Assembly: GCA_034696485.1 (NCBI GenBank)
Contig: JAQIWT010001504.1
Location: forward strand, 1-10,541
DNA from: Isohypsibius dastychi
Lineage: Eukaryota; Tardigrada; Eutardigrada; Parachela; Isohypsibiidae
Direction: 5' to 3'
Length of the DNA stretch: 10,541 bases
Below the pieces are notes generated by a model. That model did no database searches, was not told where the DNA came from, and saw only the letters and a list, made by a program, of their open reading frames with translations. Position numbers and translations under genes: made by a program. Below are positions 1 to 7,662 of this stretch, in pieces (positions within the stretch are counted from its first letter, which is position 1; the number at the start of each line of letters is the position of its first letter).

Positions 1-131
1 TTGAAGGCATGAAAGGGTGTTTAATGCCTTTAAAAAGGCTTTGAGCCTTTATTTCGTCAAAAACTTTATGCATTGGGTAACTACATTCCCATCGAAATTA
101 TCTCGGTTGCGTAAACTTTCGATTTTCATAG
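1..131 (+). other. Intron, possibly with an exon end, upstream of the first recognised imidazolonepropionase exon
   Basis: The first supported exon starts after TTTTCATAG at 131. Upstream, I see no HTHPVW coding. The first bases can be read as EGMK at 3-14, which resembles the family's EF-MK just before LAG, but no GT donor there gives the phase 0 the next exon needs. A GTAAC donor at 77 would give a 55-nt intron typical of this gene, but the reading before it does not look like the enzyme. I leave this stretch unresolved. Confidence 0.4.
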
Positions 132-2229
132 CTGGCTGGAGCATCTTACATGGACATTCACAAAGCTGGAGGTGGGATCTATTTTACCGTGGACCACACT
201 TGTCGCGCCAGTGAGACAGAACTGCTGGAGCTTTTAAAACCCAGACTGAAATTGATGCTGCAAAATGGAACTACTTTGGTAAGTTCAACTTCCGGTCTTT
301 CGATATATGTTTTCATAATTTTTCTTCAAGGCGGAAGCAAAAAGTGGTTATGGACTCGATGTTCAAAACGAACTCAAACTTCTCCGAGTTCTTCATCAAG
401 CTCATCAAAGCGGACAACTCGAGCTCAGTATTACATACTGTGGAGCTCATGCTGTTCCTAAGTATGACGACGACCTTTATCCCGAATCGATTTTCGTATC
501 ATATTATTTGGAAATATTCAACTTTTTTTCTTTTCAAGGAACAAAACTTCCGAAGAAGCAACTGAGGATATTGTAACAAATCAGTTGCCAGCATTGAAGC
601 GAGAGCTAGATACCGGAAGCATTCATGTCCGTAATGTAGACGTGTTCTGCGAGAAGAATGTATTCTCGCCTGACCAAACGAAAAGAATTCTTGAGAAGAG
701 TGCTGAATACGGACTTCTGTCGAACTTTCATGCAGAGGAACTGTCCTACCTTGGAGGCGTTGAGGTTTGCACCGTGTTTCATTTACGTTTGAATATGAAA
801 CAATATTCCCGATTCACAGATGGGTGCTTCGATTGGGGCTGCAGCAATCAGTCATTTAGAGTACATCAGTGACGAGGGAATAACAGCGATGGCCCAAGCT
901 GCAAGTGTAGCAGTTTTACTTCCGACCACTGCATTCCTGATGCGTCTGACTCCTCCACCAGTGAGAAGAATGATCGAAAATGGCGTTGCTGTTGCGCTTG
1001 GCACTGATTTCAATCCAAATGCTTATTGTTTGTCGATGGTGAGTTCGATATAGACCTGAGCGTGCTCGGTCAAGCATACTCCGAGCATGCTTGGAGCAGA
1101 CTTCTGGCTGCTTTGCTCCTGTTTTCAAGCAGAGCAGAATATTCTGCTCCAGATTCAAGCAGAAAAAAATACTCTGCTTTCCTTCCAAGCAGAGCAGGAA
1201 CGGAGCAGAGCAAAGCAGAGCCGAGCAGACTCGAGCAGACTCGAGCCTTCTGACCTCATGTGTCCGCATTTTTAAAAAATTCAAGTCAATTCTTCGAAAA
1301 ATACCAGTTACCTTCTATGGCGTAAGAATCGCTGGTCATAAGCCAAAATCAAAGTACTGTAAGACAACGGAATTGAGAGGAAGCTTGTTCAGCCAATGGA
1401 ATAGAATTCACACTACATTTTAATATTAACGCTGTTGCTTACAACGGTTTCCAACTTTCGGTAGCTACAAAGAACTCTCCCGGTAATTCTGCGCAGCATA
1501 GTGATTGATCCTTTGACCGTCATTAATTTTTGGTTGGTCCAAAGCCAGCCAATATTTCAAAGCTTGATTTGCGTTAGAGGCTGATTCAGATAACTGTTTG
1601 AGCAACCGAGTTGGAACCCACCTTAAAAACCTATCACTGTTGATTGATTCAATAATATTTTCAATTGCTTTTTTACGCATTTATTACCTTCGAGTTTATA
1701 AAATTTTGCAAACTGGGAAAAGTATGGTCGGAGCTGCTCGGAGCGGCTCGGCATCAGAAAAAGCTGCTCCTGTTTCGACCAGAGCAACAGTGAAATATTC
1801 AGCTCTGCTCGGGAATGGAGCACAGTTAAAAAACCTGCTTCTGAGCGGAGCAGAGCAGATTGCGAGCAAAGCAGAGCAGAGCAGAGTTTATCTCAGGTCT
1901 AGAACTTCGATACAGTTTGAGACTAGTTTGATGACCTCTCGAGCTACCTGGTGTCACATTGTTTCGATTTGCAGCCAATTGTTATGCACCTAGCCTCGGT
2001 GATGTTCCATATGTCACTGCCAGAAGTATTGATTGCTTCCACCATCAATGCTGCCGCTTCACTGAAGATGTCTGACGCTTATGGCTCGATTGAGAAAGGA
2101 AAGTTCGCGGATTTATTACTGGTTGATGCGCCTAGCTGGGAACATTTGATTTATCAGTTGGGAAATAATAGTCTTATACATGCCGTTCTGAAAAAAGGTC
2201 AAGTTGTGTACGAGTCACTAACAATGTAG
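132..2229 (+). CDS. Imidazolonepropionase (AMDHD1/HutI family), 5'-partial, five exons
   Basis: The product hydrolyses 4-imidazolone-5-propanoate to N-formimino-L-glutamate, the third step of histidine degradation, probably in the cytosol. Exons at 132-278, 331-461, 539-764, 820-1038 and 1975-2229 join in frame to 325 residues ending at TAG 2227-2229. Visible motifs, in residues of this fragment, are AGGGI near 14, AEAKSGYGLD from 50, YCGAHAVP with His89, VDVFCEK near 127, NFHAEE with metal-ligand His157 and catalytic-type Glu160, SHLEY with His180, GTDFNPNAYC with metal-ligand Asp231, and STINAAASL followed by GKFADLLLVDAP near the C-terminus. The 20-residue gap between Glu160 and His180 equals that of the B. 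subtilis enzyme (E252, H272). The start and the HTHP metal-ligand motif belong to upstream exons not in the window; the family is about 410-430 aa. Introns 1-3 are 52, 77 and 55 nt, while intron 4 is 936 nt. Family assignment is by recognising conserved motifs, without a search. Confidence 0.95.
1107..1230 (+). repeat. GAGC/GCTC-rich repeat, copy 1, in intron 4
   Basis: This stretch is built from variants of GAGCAGAGC and its complement GCTCTGCTC. It runs GCTG...GCTCCTGTTTTC, AGAGCAG.AATATTC.GCTC, a poly-A-containing AAGCAGAAAAAAATACTCTGCTT, then GAGCAGAGCAAAGCAGAGC. The same order of elements recurs at 1763-1887 in the same orientation, so the two are diverged direct copies of one longer repeat, not independent simple sequence. 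The GAGC-rich zone extends beyond the alignable core, about 1057-1246. All three forward frames stay open for long stretches because of the composition; I do not treat them as genes. Confidence 0.7.
1763..1887 (+). repeat. GAGC/GCTC-rich repeat, copy 2, in intron 4
   Basis: This is the direct-orientation partner of the repeat at 1107-1230. It aligns over GCTGCTCCTGTTTCGACCAG, AATATTCAGCTCTGCTC, the A-rich TTAAAAAACCTGCTTCTGAG and a terminal GAGCAAAGCAGAGC run. The two copies lie about 650 bp apart, flanking the unique centre of the intron. The wider GAGC-rich zone is about 1728-1887. Confidence 0.7.
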
Positions 2230-2259
2230 GCCCTTTGCGAAATGCCTTATATTCGATAA

Positions 2260-2265
2260 ATTAAA
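2260..2265 (+). promoter_or_regulatory. Candidate poly(A) signal (ATTAAA) of the imidazolonepropionase gene
   Basis: ATTAAA, the common variant of AATAAA, lies about 30 bp after the TAG stop. A short 3'UTR like this would suit a compact genome. The motif is short and can occur by chance. Confidence 0.4.
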
Positions 2266-2841
2266 TACATTTTGCGACACATTGAGCATGTGACTGACCA
2301 TGTAAACTCCGATTTGCCGAAAAGGTAGTGATTCACACACGTTCATGAACATAAACCCGCCTTAAAGTTCAGAACTGCAGTTGCGTTAAGTTCCAAGGCT
2401 CTGCGACCTCAGCTGAAGTTGGAGCAATCTCTTATAATTTGAAAACATCATATTTTTGATGCGCTTTCCTGCGGTCTCAAAGCGCGCTTCAATTCAGTGA
2501 ATCGATGTTGACCGGTGAGACATTGTCTCGATCCGGGATTGGGAAGTCTGCATGCATTTTCCAGATGAAATTTCACGAGTCTTTCGGGAAATGAATTTTC
2601 AGTCTTGTGCTTCTGTTAAGACAGAACCTAGCTCGTTTCGGATAATTATTCACACAGTTACACGGAACACGAAACACGGTTAAATTCTTGAATTTTGCTC
2701 TGGGGCTCTCAAAATGATGCAAGTTAGTACATTTTGATGCATAGTTCAAGTGTATTGTTCGTAATTGTGGGTGCAGTATTGTAAGGTAGGCAAAAGTAGC
2801 TTCTCGAAATCAAGCCTTAAAGCTTTTACCGTTATTTATTA
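2266..2841. other. Intergenic sequence, nothing recognised
   Basis: I see no open frame of note, no inverted repeat and no tandem repeat between the end of the imidazolonepropionase gene and the pogo-like element. Both strands are broken by stops. Confidence 0.6.
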
Positions 2842-3437
2842 CAGTAAACTTCCGCTATGTGAATAACTCGCTATCTGCATAATCTAGACTCGTGTCGTCA
2901 AGCTGACGTATGGGCCACTTTAAGTGGAGGGTCCAGCAATGTGCTAAACGAGGGGATTTTCGCTATCTGAATAATGGTCCCCTTTTCCTGTAGACTCTCA
3001 CTCATCCAACACTGCATTGTTGTGGTTTCTGAATTTCTGCTCCTTGAGCTTTCCTTCGTTGTTCTTTAACTTTTCGCGATGAATTCAACTCACGCTAAAA
3101 AGCGTCCATCCAATACCTATTTATCACTGGAACGTAGACGGAAAGTTCACCAAATTTATGAAAAAGTCGACCGGAAATGTTTGCGAGGAAATTGGTTCTC
3201 TGCAGTCGAAATTGGAGGATCTTCGCTTTTCTGAGTCTTTTGCTAAAAAACCTTTGAAAACTGGTTTACCTGAATAAAACCTATGCTGGAACACTTTTTC
3301 CAAGTTTTTTACTGCTGGAAACGAAAAGGTCACCACATGGAATTCTTGACGTCACATGGCTCCTCTCACTGAATAATGTTGTGGTTTCACCCGCTAGGTG
3401 AATTGCCGAACCTTATTCACATAGCGGAAGTTTACTG
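2842..3437 (+). mobile_element. Non-autonomous pogo/Tigger-like DNA transposon, 596 bp
   Basis: The ends are a perfect 25-bp terminal inverted repeat at 2842-2866 and 3413-3437 beginning CAGTAAACTTCCGC, flanked by TA on both sides (2840-2841 and 3438-3439), the target duplication of Tc1/mariner and pogo elements. Inside the left end the motif CGCTATNTGNATAA occurs three times (about 2854, 2870 and 2962), the last just before GGTCCCC; such subterminal iterations are usual in Tigger-type elements and may bind transposase. The interior holds a broken N-terminal transposase reading (3079-3234). At 596 bp it is far too short for a full transposase, so it would depend on a relative elsewhere. Superfamily assignment rests on CAGT ends, the TA duplication and the remnant; a Tc1-like element is the main alternative. 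Confidence 0.85.
3079..3234 (+). pseudogene. Remnant of a CENP-B/pogo-type transposase N-terminus
   Basis: A 51-codon reading starts MNSTHAKKRPSNTYLSLERR and continues with RKVHQIYEK before losing the expected pattern and stopping at TGA 3232-3234. The basic KKRPS stretch followed by a helix with -LERRRKVHQIYE- resembles the first helix of the CENP-B/Psq-type DNA-binding domain at the start of pogo/Tigger transposases. The next helices and the DDE catalytic domain are absent, which fits an internally deleted element. The similarity is short, so the assignment leans on its position inside a pogo-like element. Confidence 0.45.
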
Positions 3438-3439
3438 TA

Positions 3440-3684
3440 GTGTCTAAGAAAACTTCTAAGTGGAAAGAGATCACATTGAAGGTCACTGAAAGAAATGCCT
3501 CCGGAAAACGAATGAAATGATGAATATTGAATAAAGTACTCTCCATCCACCCTACCGGAAATTCGCGAACACAGAGCGCGAGTCTACAGGTATAAGACGT
3601 ACTTGCATGACTATTTTGCATTGTCAAGCAACAAGCGGATTGAGAATGATTATCACGTCGTGTCTGCTTGACGTTCGATGATCT
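3440..3684. other. Presumed 5' flank of secreted-protein gene copy A
   Basis: No coding reading extends through this stretch. A TATAAG at 3591-3596, about 90 bp before the ATG, could be a TATA-like element, but the match is weak and I do not claim a promoter. The pogo-like element ends only about 250 bp before the start codon, so it may sit within the promoter region. Confidence 0.4.
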
Positions 3685-5172
3685 ATGATCAAGTTTTGCC
3701 GAATTTCAGTGCTGCTATCGCTGTGTCTCGCGGCTTGGTTGAGAACGACAAAATGTATAAATCCCGGATATCACCCGACTAACTGGTTTCTTTCTAATTC
3801 CTATATGGATGATTATGGTGGTAAATTCAATTTCAATGAGGAGGATTTCAGCAAGGGTGAGGCGGACAACTATAAGGCTCACTTCGGCGCTTTCCGGAGA
3901 AATTTTCATGGAACGCTTTATCAACCTCTGAAACACTATTTCAAAGAAATGAACGACTCTGTCGCGTTCCCCGGACTAGTTCAAAACCTACCAGTAGGAG
4001 TATATCTCTCACCAACGTTCATCGGCACGGGTGAGCAAGAATAGCGTTTCGCGTAATATACGACAAAAGAATGAACTAGAGCATGGGCGATGTGTAGTGA
4101 GGAGCACGTGAATTGAGCGAAGAATCCACGGGAGAGAACGATTAATCATGGACACACCCACTTTCCGCCCGTTACGGTTAAAAAATTGTCTCGTTGAACG
4201 GCTGTTCCACCCTTTACGCAAAAACTCCTTAACAGAGACACTTATAATGACTTCTGACACTTGTAGAATTTATCAGCTGTCGAAGCCAGACTTGAGCTCG
4301 TGGAGAAGTGATGGTGAGCAAAAGGTTTTGGATAATAGAAGATCTGGACTCCGGCCGTACCAAAGGAAAAAAGGATCTTGGTTTGTGAAAATGAGTACAA
4401 TCTGCTAACAAATTCCCTGGAAAACCAAGCCTCGCCTCCTACACGTTAAAAAGGGAGGCGGGGCTTAGGTTCTCAGTGAATTTGTTAAACAGAATTGAGG
4501 TGCAGGGGTACCATATTTGAAAATTGTTGAGTGATTAAAACGAGGAACTCGCCCCGTTTTATGGCACCGTCGAAAAATTGCTTATGCAACCCGCTCGTCC
4601 TGCTTATGATAACCGGATACAGTTAAGTTTATCGGTAATGAGATATTCTCTCCAGGAGACTGGCGTCAGATCAATTCTGGGACTCTGACCAAGTTCAGTT
4701 TGTCGGGCTGCACTGGTGTAGCGTTCATGACTTTCTATGCGCCGAGACCTCAGAGACATCAGACTGAAGTCGTCTGCCGATGCAAATATATTCGCTATCA
4801 ATATAACAACACTCGAAAGATACAGTCACCTGCCCTTAAACATATGAAAGGAGTGACCTATTCTCTCTGCGTAGCGATTGCCAAAGAGAAAAGTGAAATA
4901 TGCGACTGCAAGTTACCGACGGTTGAGTTGCCCTTGATTGGCCTGTCCTCGGGTAGTCCCATTACTGATATTGATGAGCTGCCTGAACAACTGGAATCAT
5001 CAGACCCTGATGTTGCCATTCAAGGTACACCAGTCACCAGTACTGTCTGTGTCGTATCTCGTTGAAGTTCAACCAACTGAGTATGGACTTAGTCTCAGCT
5101 GCATGGAATGTTTCCGGAAGAACAAGTTTGATCGAGATCATACTACTATGCAGTACGCTCCGCTTAGAGTAA
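3685..5172 (+). CDS. Unrecognised secreted six-cysteine protein, copy A (complete, three exons, 262 aa)
   Basis: Exons at 3685-4030, 4656-5024 and 5099-5172 join in frame; both junctions are phase 1 and the stop is TAA 5170-5172. Exon 1 opens with a signal peptide (basic MIKFCR, hydrophobic VLLSLCLAAWL, possible cleavage near Cys24), then an aromatic-rich stretch without further cysteines. Exon 2 encodes the module shared with copies B and C: GCTGVAFMTFYAP, CRCKYIRYQYN, KHMKGVTYSLC, CDCKLPTVELPLIGL, with six cysteines spaced C-x21-C-x-C-x28-C-x10-C-x-C. Exon 3 gives a 23-residue tail with NVSG (an N-glycosylation sequon) and a hydrophobic run, SLIEIILL. The tail matches copy C at NVSG and copy B at RT-x-L...LL, which supports the exon call. 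Secretion and disulphides are inferred. I recognise no known family. ATG 3685 is chosen because it gives the signal peptide; the ATG at 3678 is out of frame. Confidence 0.85.
4031..4655 (+). other. Intron 1 of copy A (625 nt)
   Basis: Donor CACGG|GTGAGC and acceptor CTCTCCAG|GAGAC both fit consensus and join phase 1 to phase 1, giving FIGT-G-DWRQINS. Copy C's exon 2 starts at the same point after TTTTCCAG, which supports the acceptor. The intron holds a 78-bp near-palindromic element (4408-4485) and a small imperfect hairpin at 4536-4561 (TAAAACGAGG against CCCCGTTTTA). Short open readings inside it are not supported as coding. Confidence 0.8.
4408..4485. mobile_element. 78-bp palindromic MITE-like element
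   Basis: Almost the whole element is one inverted repeat. The left arm starts ACAAATTCCCTGG and contains AAGCCTCGCCTCCT; the right arm, reverse complemented, starts ACAAATTCACTG and contains AAGCCCCGCCTCCCT. A loop of about 11 nt (ACACGTTAAAA) separates the arms. TA flanks both ends (4406-4407 and 4486-4487), as expected for insertion of a Tc1/mariner-type MITE. The transcript would fold into a strong hairpin within intron 1. A chance GC-box hairpin is less likely given arms of over 30 bp. Confidence 0.65.
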
Positions 5173-5886
5173 AATTGTGGAACTATTCGTCATTTGTCTG
5201 CACCTTCTCATCAACGACGCTTCAAGTTATGTCGTGAAATGTGGCGATCGCAGAGCAGCGATTGTGTTAGTAGAGCCGGTAATGCGCTTCGAGTTAAACG
5301 CAATGTTGAGCTTGGAAGTGACTGCCACAATCGCTCGCATGAAGTGGAGAACCCCGTGGTTGGTCGAGCTCAACGTTGCCCAAGCTTGAACCAAGCCCGG
5401 ATTATCAAAGTGAAAAAGAATGCGCATGCATGAAAAATCAGTGGATCACAACAGACATGCGGCATATATAGGAATAGGAACCATCTCAAGTAATTCAATG
5501 CAACGAGAAGAAGCAATGATAATGGAAGGCCACCTGTTGTGAAACCAACGCCAACCGAGAAACTCACCGAAACCCACGGGCAGCTGATAGGTGGGTTGTT
5601 TTGATGTAGCATCCAGAACCCCAGACATCAGGCAGACCCCGCGCTGGAGACTCAGCCTATGGACTGACCACGCCCTTGATAGAAAGTTGAGAAATGGAAG
5701 TGTTAAAAGTGTCAGATCCAACCTTAGCACCTGATGTTGAATCATGTTGAACGCGTGCCAACGTTCGAATGGGAACACGAAACAACATCGAAACTTAAAC
5801 AATCCGGCCATGATTGGTGAATGTGAAATTTGTATTGATGAGATGAACGCCTTTGCGACGCTACGATATAGTTCTAATATTCGACT
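5173..5886. other. Gene-poor stretch after copy A
   Basis: The first 260 bases stay open in several forward frames, including a cysteine-containing reading at 5194-5433, but none shows a motif I recognise and they overlap each other. A long minus-strand frame (5446-5910) lacks family features. A forward reading near 5814-5870 contains GECEICIDEM, loosely like the start of a RING finger, but no histidine follows. I annotate no gene here. No AATAAA was seen directly after copy A's stop. Confidence 0.5.
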
Positions 5887-6357
5887 CAATTGTGCTCTTT
5901 GAGGGATCACTTACAAGCAAGGTGCCTGTCGATAACAACAGTCAAAAGATAAGTCATTGGTCTCACAGCGTAGAGAATGCACTGAAAAATATTATCAGTG
6001 ACATTTTTAATGCAAAACAAATGCCCAGGGTTAGTTACGAATTTTTGAAAAACCACGTTTTTCGAGGTCAGTGGCTCGATTGACGCTAAGCTGTCTCCTG
6101 ATAACAAGTCATCTTGCCTTGGCTGATACTGACGTCAGCCGCTGACGTCACTTGCGTGTCGATGGTGCTGATAACCCCGAAAAAGGTCCTTTTTCGAAAA
6201 TTTATAACTGAACATGAGGATCCGTTTTGCATTTGAAAAGTCATTGTTAATATTCTTCAGTGCACTCTCTACGTTTTGGGACCAATGGCCTATTTTTTGA
6301 CTATTGTTATCGACGGGCATTTTGCTTGTTAGAGCTTATCTGCCCAAATCACAATGG
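5887..6357. repeat. Large imperfect inverted repeat (arms about 190 bp, spacer about 90 bp)
   Basis: The left arm (about 5887-6074) matches the reverse complement of the right arm (about 6167-6357). Shared landmarks are ACAAGCAA, CGATAACAA.AGTCAAAA, CATTGGTC.CA, GTAGAGA.TGCACTGAA.AATATTA and AATGCAAAAC. The corresponding reading frame is open in both arms: forward in the left, and on the minus strand in the right. The two readings share PVDNNSQKI.HWS..VE.ALKN and agree at roughly 60% of residues. The spacer has two TGACGTCA palindromes (6130-6137, 6143-6150). It could be a foldback transposon or two head-to-head copies of a decayed exon. Confidence 0.8.
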
Positions 6358-6510
6358 TGATTATATAGTATTTCTTGAAAGAAAGCAATGCATTTATTAA
6401 CAGCTGCTTACTAAGGTACATTCTCCATGAACAAATTTGTGAGAAATGGTTTGAACACCGGACCGAAAAGAGTACGAATAAACAGGAAATTCTTCCAGGA
6501 AAAGCGGTTG
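6358..6510. other. Short spacer, nothing recognised
   Basis: It contains TTTCTTGAAAGAAA (about 6371), which includes the TTCnnGAA core of a heat-shock element, but this is a short motif that can occur by chance. No gene or repeat was identified. Confidence 0.4.
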
Positions 6511-6512
6511 TA

Positions 6513-6570
6513 GCCGGCAGAATTGTTGATATGTTGAGTGTTGACTCAACATATCAACAATTCTGCCGGC
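6513..6570. repeat. Perfect palindrome, 27-bp arms with a 4-nt spacer
   Basis: The left arm 6513-6539 begins GCCGGCAGAATTGTTGATA. Its exact reverse complement is 6544-6570, separated by GTTG. A third, direct copy of the arm's start (TAGCCGGCAGAATTGTTGA) follows at 6576-6594. The arm contains the reverse complement of the CTCAACAATTCTGCC core of the 31-bp tandem repeats nearby. A perfect arm match suggests a young or actively corrected structure. Confidence 0.9.
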
Positions 6571-6728
6571 AGCAGTAGCCGGCAGAATTGTTGAGTCTGG
6601 TCGGGCAGAAAAGTTGAATGTTGAGATTGAACACTAGCACTGCAGGTTGACCATTTTTTGGGTGACCATTGGCCAGAAAATTGGCAAAGGGGGTAGGCAG
6701 GCATAGAGGCACAGGGGATGAGTCAAAA

Positions 6729-6776
6729 CTCAACAATTCTGCCAAAGGCAGAGAGAAAATCAACAATTCCCGGCTA
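6729..6776 (+). repeat. 31-bp repeat family, one unit plus a partial one
   Basis: A unit starting CTCAACAATTCTGCC and ending CAGAGAGAAA is followed by a partial second unit, ATCAACAATTCCCGGCT. Within the unit TCTGCC-AAA-GGCAGA is a small perfect hairpin. It is the same family as the array at 7167-7338. Confidence 0.75.
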
Positions 6777-7166
6777 TCATCATACCAAAAACAATAAATG
6801 CAACAAAAATTTTTTCCTTTTATGCGTTTTTTCTTTGTCGATGTATTTTGTTAGCATGGCCAGTGCGTCCACAAGGCATGGATAAACTGGTCTTTCGCCT
6901 TTTGGTGAATTCTGGATTTTGCAGAATTTTCGGGTGATGGCCTCTTCTACCCTTAAAATAACTACCACTTTTGATGTTTTTTTTTATTCTTTCAATTCCA
7001 TGCCCCCTAAGGATTTTTTCAACCAGCAGGTTTTTTCCCTCATTATGGGGGTTTTTTTCCCATGAATGTTTTTGTCGTGGCAGTTCTGTCCTGGTGGTAG
7101 CAGGCTCTACTGTACAGTCCGAGAGGGCGATACGAAATAAACCAACACTCACAAAAAAAACACTCA

Positions 7167-7338
7167 CTCTGCCAAAAGCAGACAAAACTCAACAATTCTG
7201 CCAAAGGGCAGAGAGAAACTCAACAATTTTGCCAAAGGAAAGAGAGAAAATCAACAATTCTGCCAAAGGCGGACGGAAACTTAACAATTTTGCCAAAGAG
7301 CAGAGAGAAACTCAACAAATCTGCCAAGAAAGGGAGAA
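7167..7338 (+). repeat. Tandem array, 31-bp unit, about 5.5 copies
   Basis: Units start at 7188, 7219, 7250, 7280 and 7311, after a partial unit at 7167-7187. Each starts C(T/A)(C/T)AACAA(T/A)T.TGCCAAAG and ends near AGAGAGAAA; one unit is 30 bp and the rest 31. Because 31 is not a multiple of three, a single reading frame passes through the repeat in all three phases without a stop. That gives a long, lysine- and glutamate-rich hypothetical reading (6971-7441), which I regard as a by-product. It is not a CRISPR: there are no unique spacers and the host is a eukaryote. Confidence 0.88.
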
Positions 7339-7662
7339 ATACATCATGTTCTACCAGGAGATGCAAAATAAAACCATGTCCCTAAATAAAAAATTTGTCC
7401 TCAAAATCCGTATAGTGATTTTCTGGGAGGCTGGCGAATAGCGATGAAAGCCTTTTGGTTTGATTTCGAGAGATTACTCTTACCGATACTGCACCTGAAA
7501 TCAGTGTTTTGTATCTCATAGGTCGAGGAGCCAGCCATTATTTGCACATAGCGAACAAGTCAGACCTGCATCAGTTATCGCTTCTTAAGCTATCAACCTT
7601 TTGGACCGCGCGCGTTTTCTGTTTTCCCAACCATTTAAAGTAGAATAAATTATATACCGGTA
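7339..7662. other. Spacer between the 31-bp array and the MITE, nothing firm
   Basis: A 25-codon reading starts at ATG 7444 (MKAFWFDFERLLLPILHLKS...) and ends at a stop near 7519. It is not similar to exon 1 of copy A. I found no first exon for copy B here. Confidence 0.4.

Larger units (their letters stand above)
1039..1974 (+). other. Intron 4 of the imidazolonepropionase gene (936 nt, repeat-filled)
   Basis: The donor is ATG|GTGAGT after the codons for AYCLSM and the acceptor is TTTGCAG|CCA before PIVMHLASV; both sides are phase 0 and rejoin a run conserved in the family. It is more than ten times longer than the other introns of this gene. Two GAGC-rich direct repeats occupy most of its left and right thirds. 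The unique middle, about 1260-1720, holds an open minus-strand reading at 1465-1680 that I do not recognise. Confidence 0.88.
6511..6777. mobile_element. Candidate foldback-like element bounded by TAGCCGG / CCGGCTA
   Basis: The left end TAGCCGGCAGAATTGTTGAT (6511) has an inverted counterpart ATCAACAATTCCCGGCTA (6760-6777). A TA lies at each outer edge, which could be a target duplication. Inside the left end sits the perfect palindrome, and inside the right end sits one full 31-bp repeat unit at 6729-6758. The core, about 6600-6720, is unique. A shared satellite unit in both orientations could explain the same pattern without transposition. Confidence 0.4.

Noticed and set aside
916-1284. Several overlapping open frames over the GAGC repeats on both strands
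   Set aside because: The forward 820-1038 part is a true exon; the rest are stop-free because of GAGCAGAGC composition.
4536-4561. Small hairpin TAAAACGAGG / CCCCGTTTTA as a separate element
   Set aside because: Ten-base imperfect arms are too short to call a transposon; recorded only as part of the intron.
5025-5237. Alternative forward reading VQPTEYGLSLSCMECFRKNK after copy A's middle exon
   Set aside because: It looks protein-like but is out of frame with exon 2 unless an intron of under 40 nt is assumed. The exon at 5099-5172 in the other frame matches copies B and C instead.
5194-5433. Cysteine-containing 79-codon frame right after copy A's stop
   Set aside because: Two other forward frames are open over the same bases and no counterpart exists after copies B or C. 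I take it as chance within the 3' flank.
5743-5903. Forward reading containing GECEICIDEM, like the first half of a RING finger
   Set aside because: Only the first CxxC and one later cysteine fit. No histidine or further cysteine pairs follow before the stop, and no intron donor clearly extends it.
5446-5910. 154-codon open frame on the minus strand, the longest near the centre
   Set aside because: No motif, no signal peptide, no splice partner and no match to any family I know. It overlaps the edge of the large inverted repeat, and nothing on either strand supports it.
6371-6384. Heat-shock element TTTCTTGAAAGAAA
   Set aside because: A single short match with no gene start next to it.
7167-7338. 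CRISPR array
   Set aside because: Units are contiguous without unique spacers, and the host has spliced genes.
7444-7521. Short reading MKAFWFDFERLLLPILHLKS as a possible first exon for copy B
   Set aside because: It has acidic residues before the hydrophobic run, no similarity to A's exon 1, and no supported phase-1 donor.
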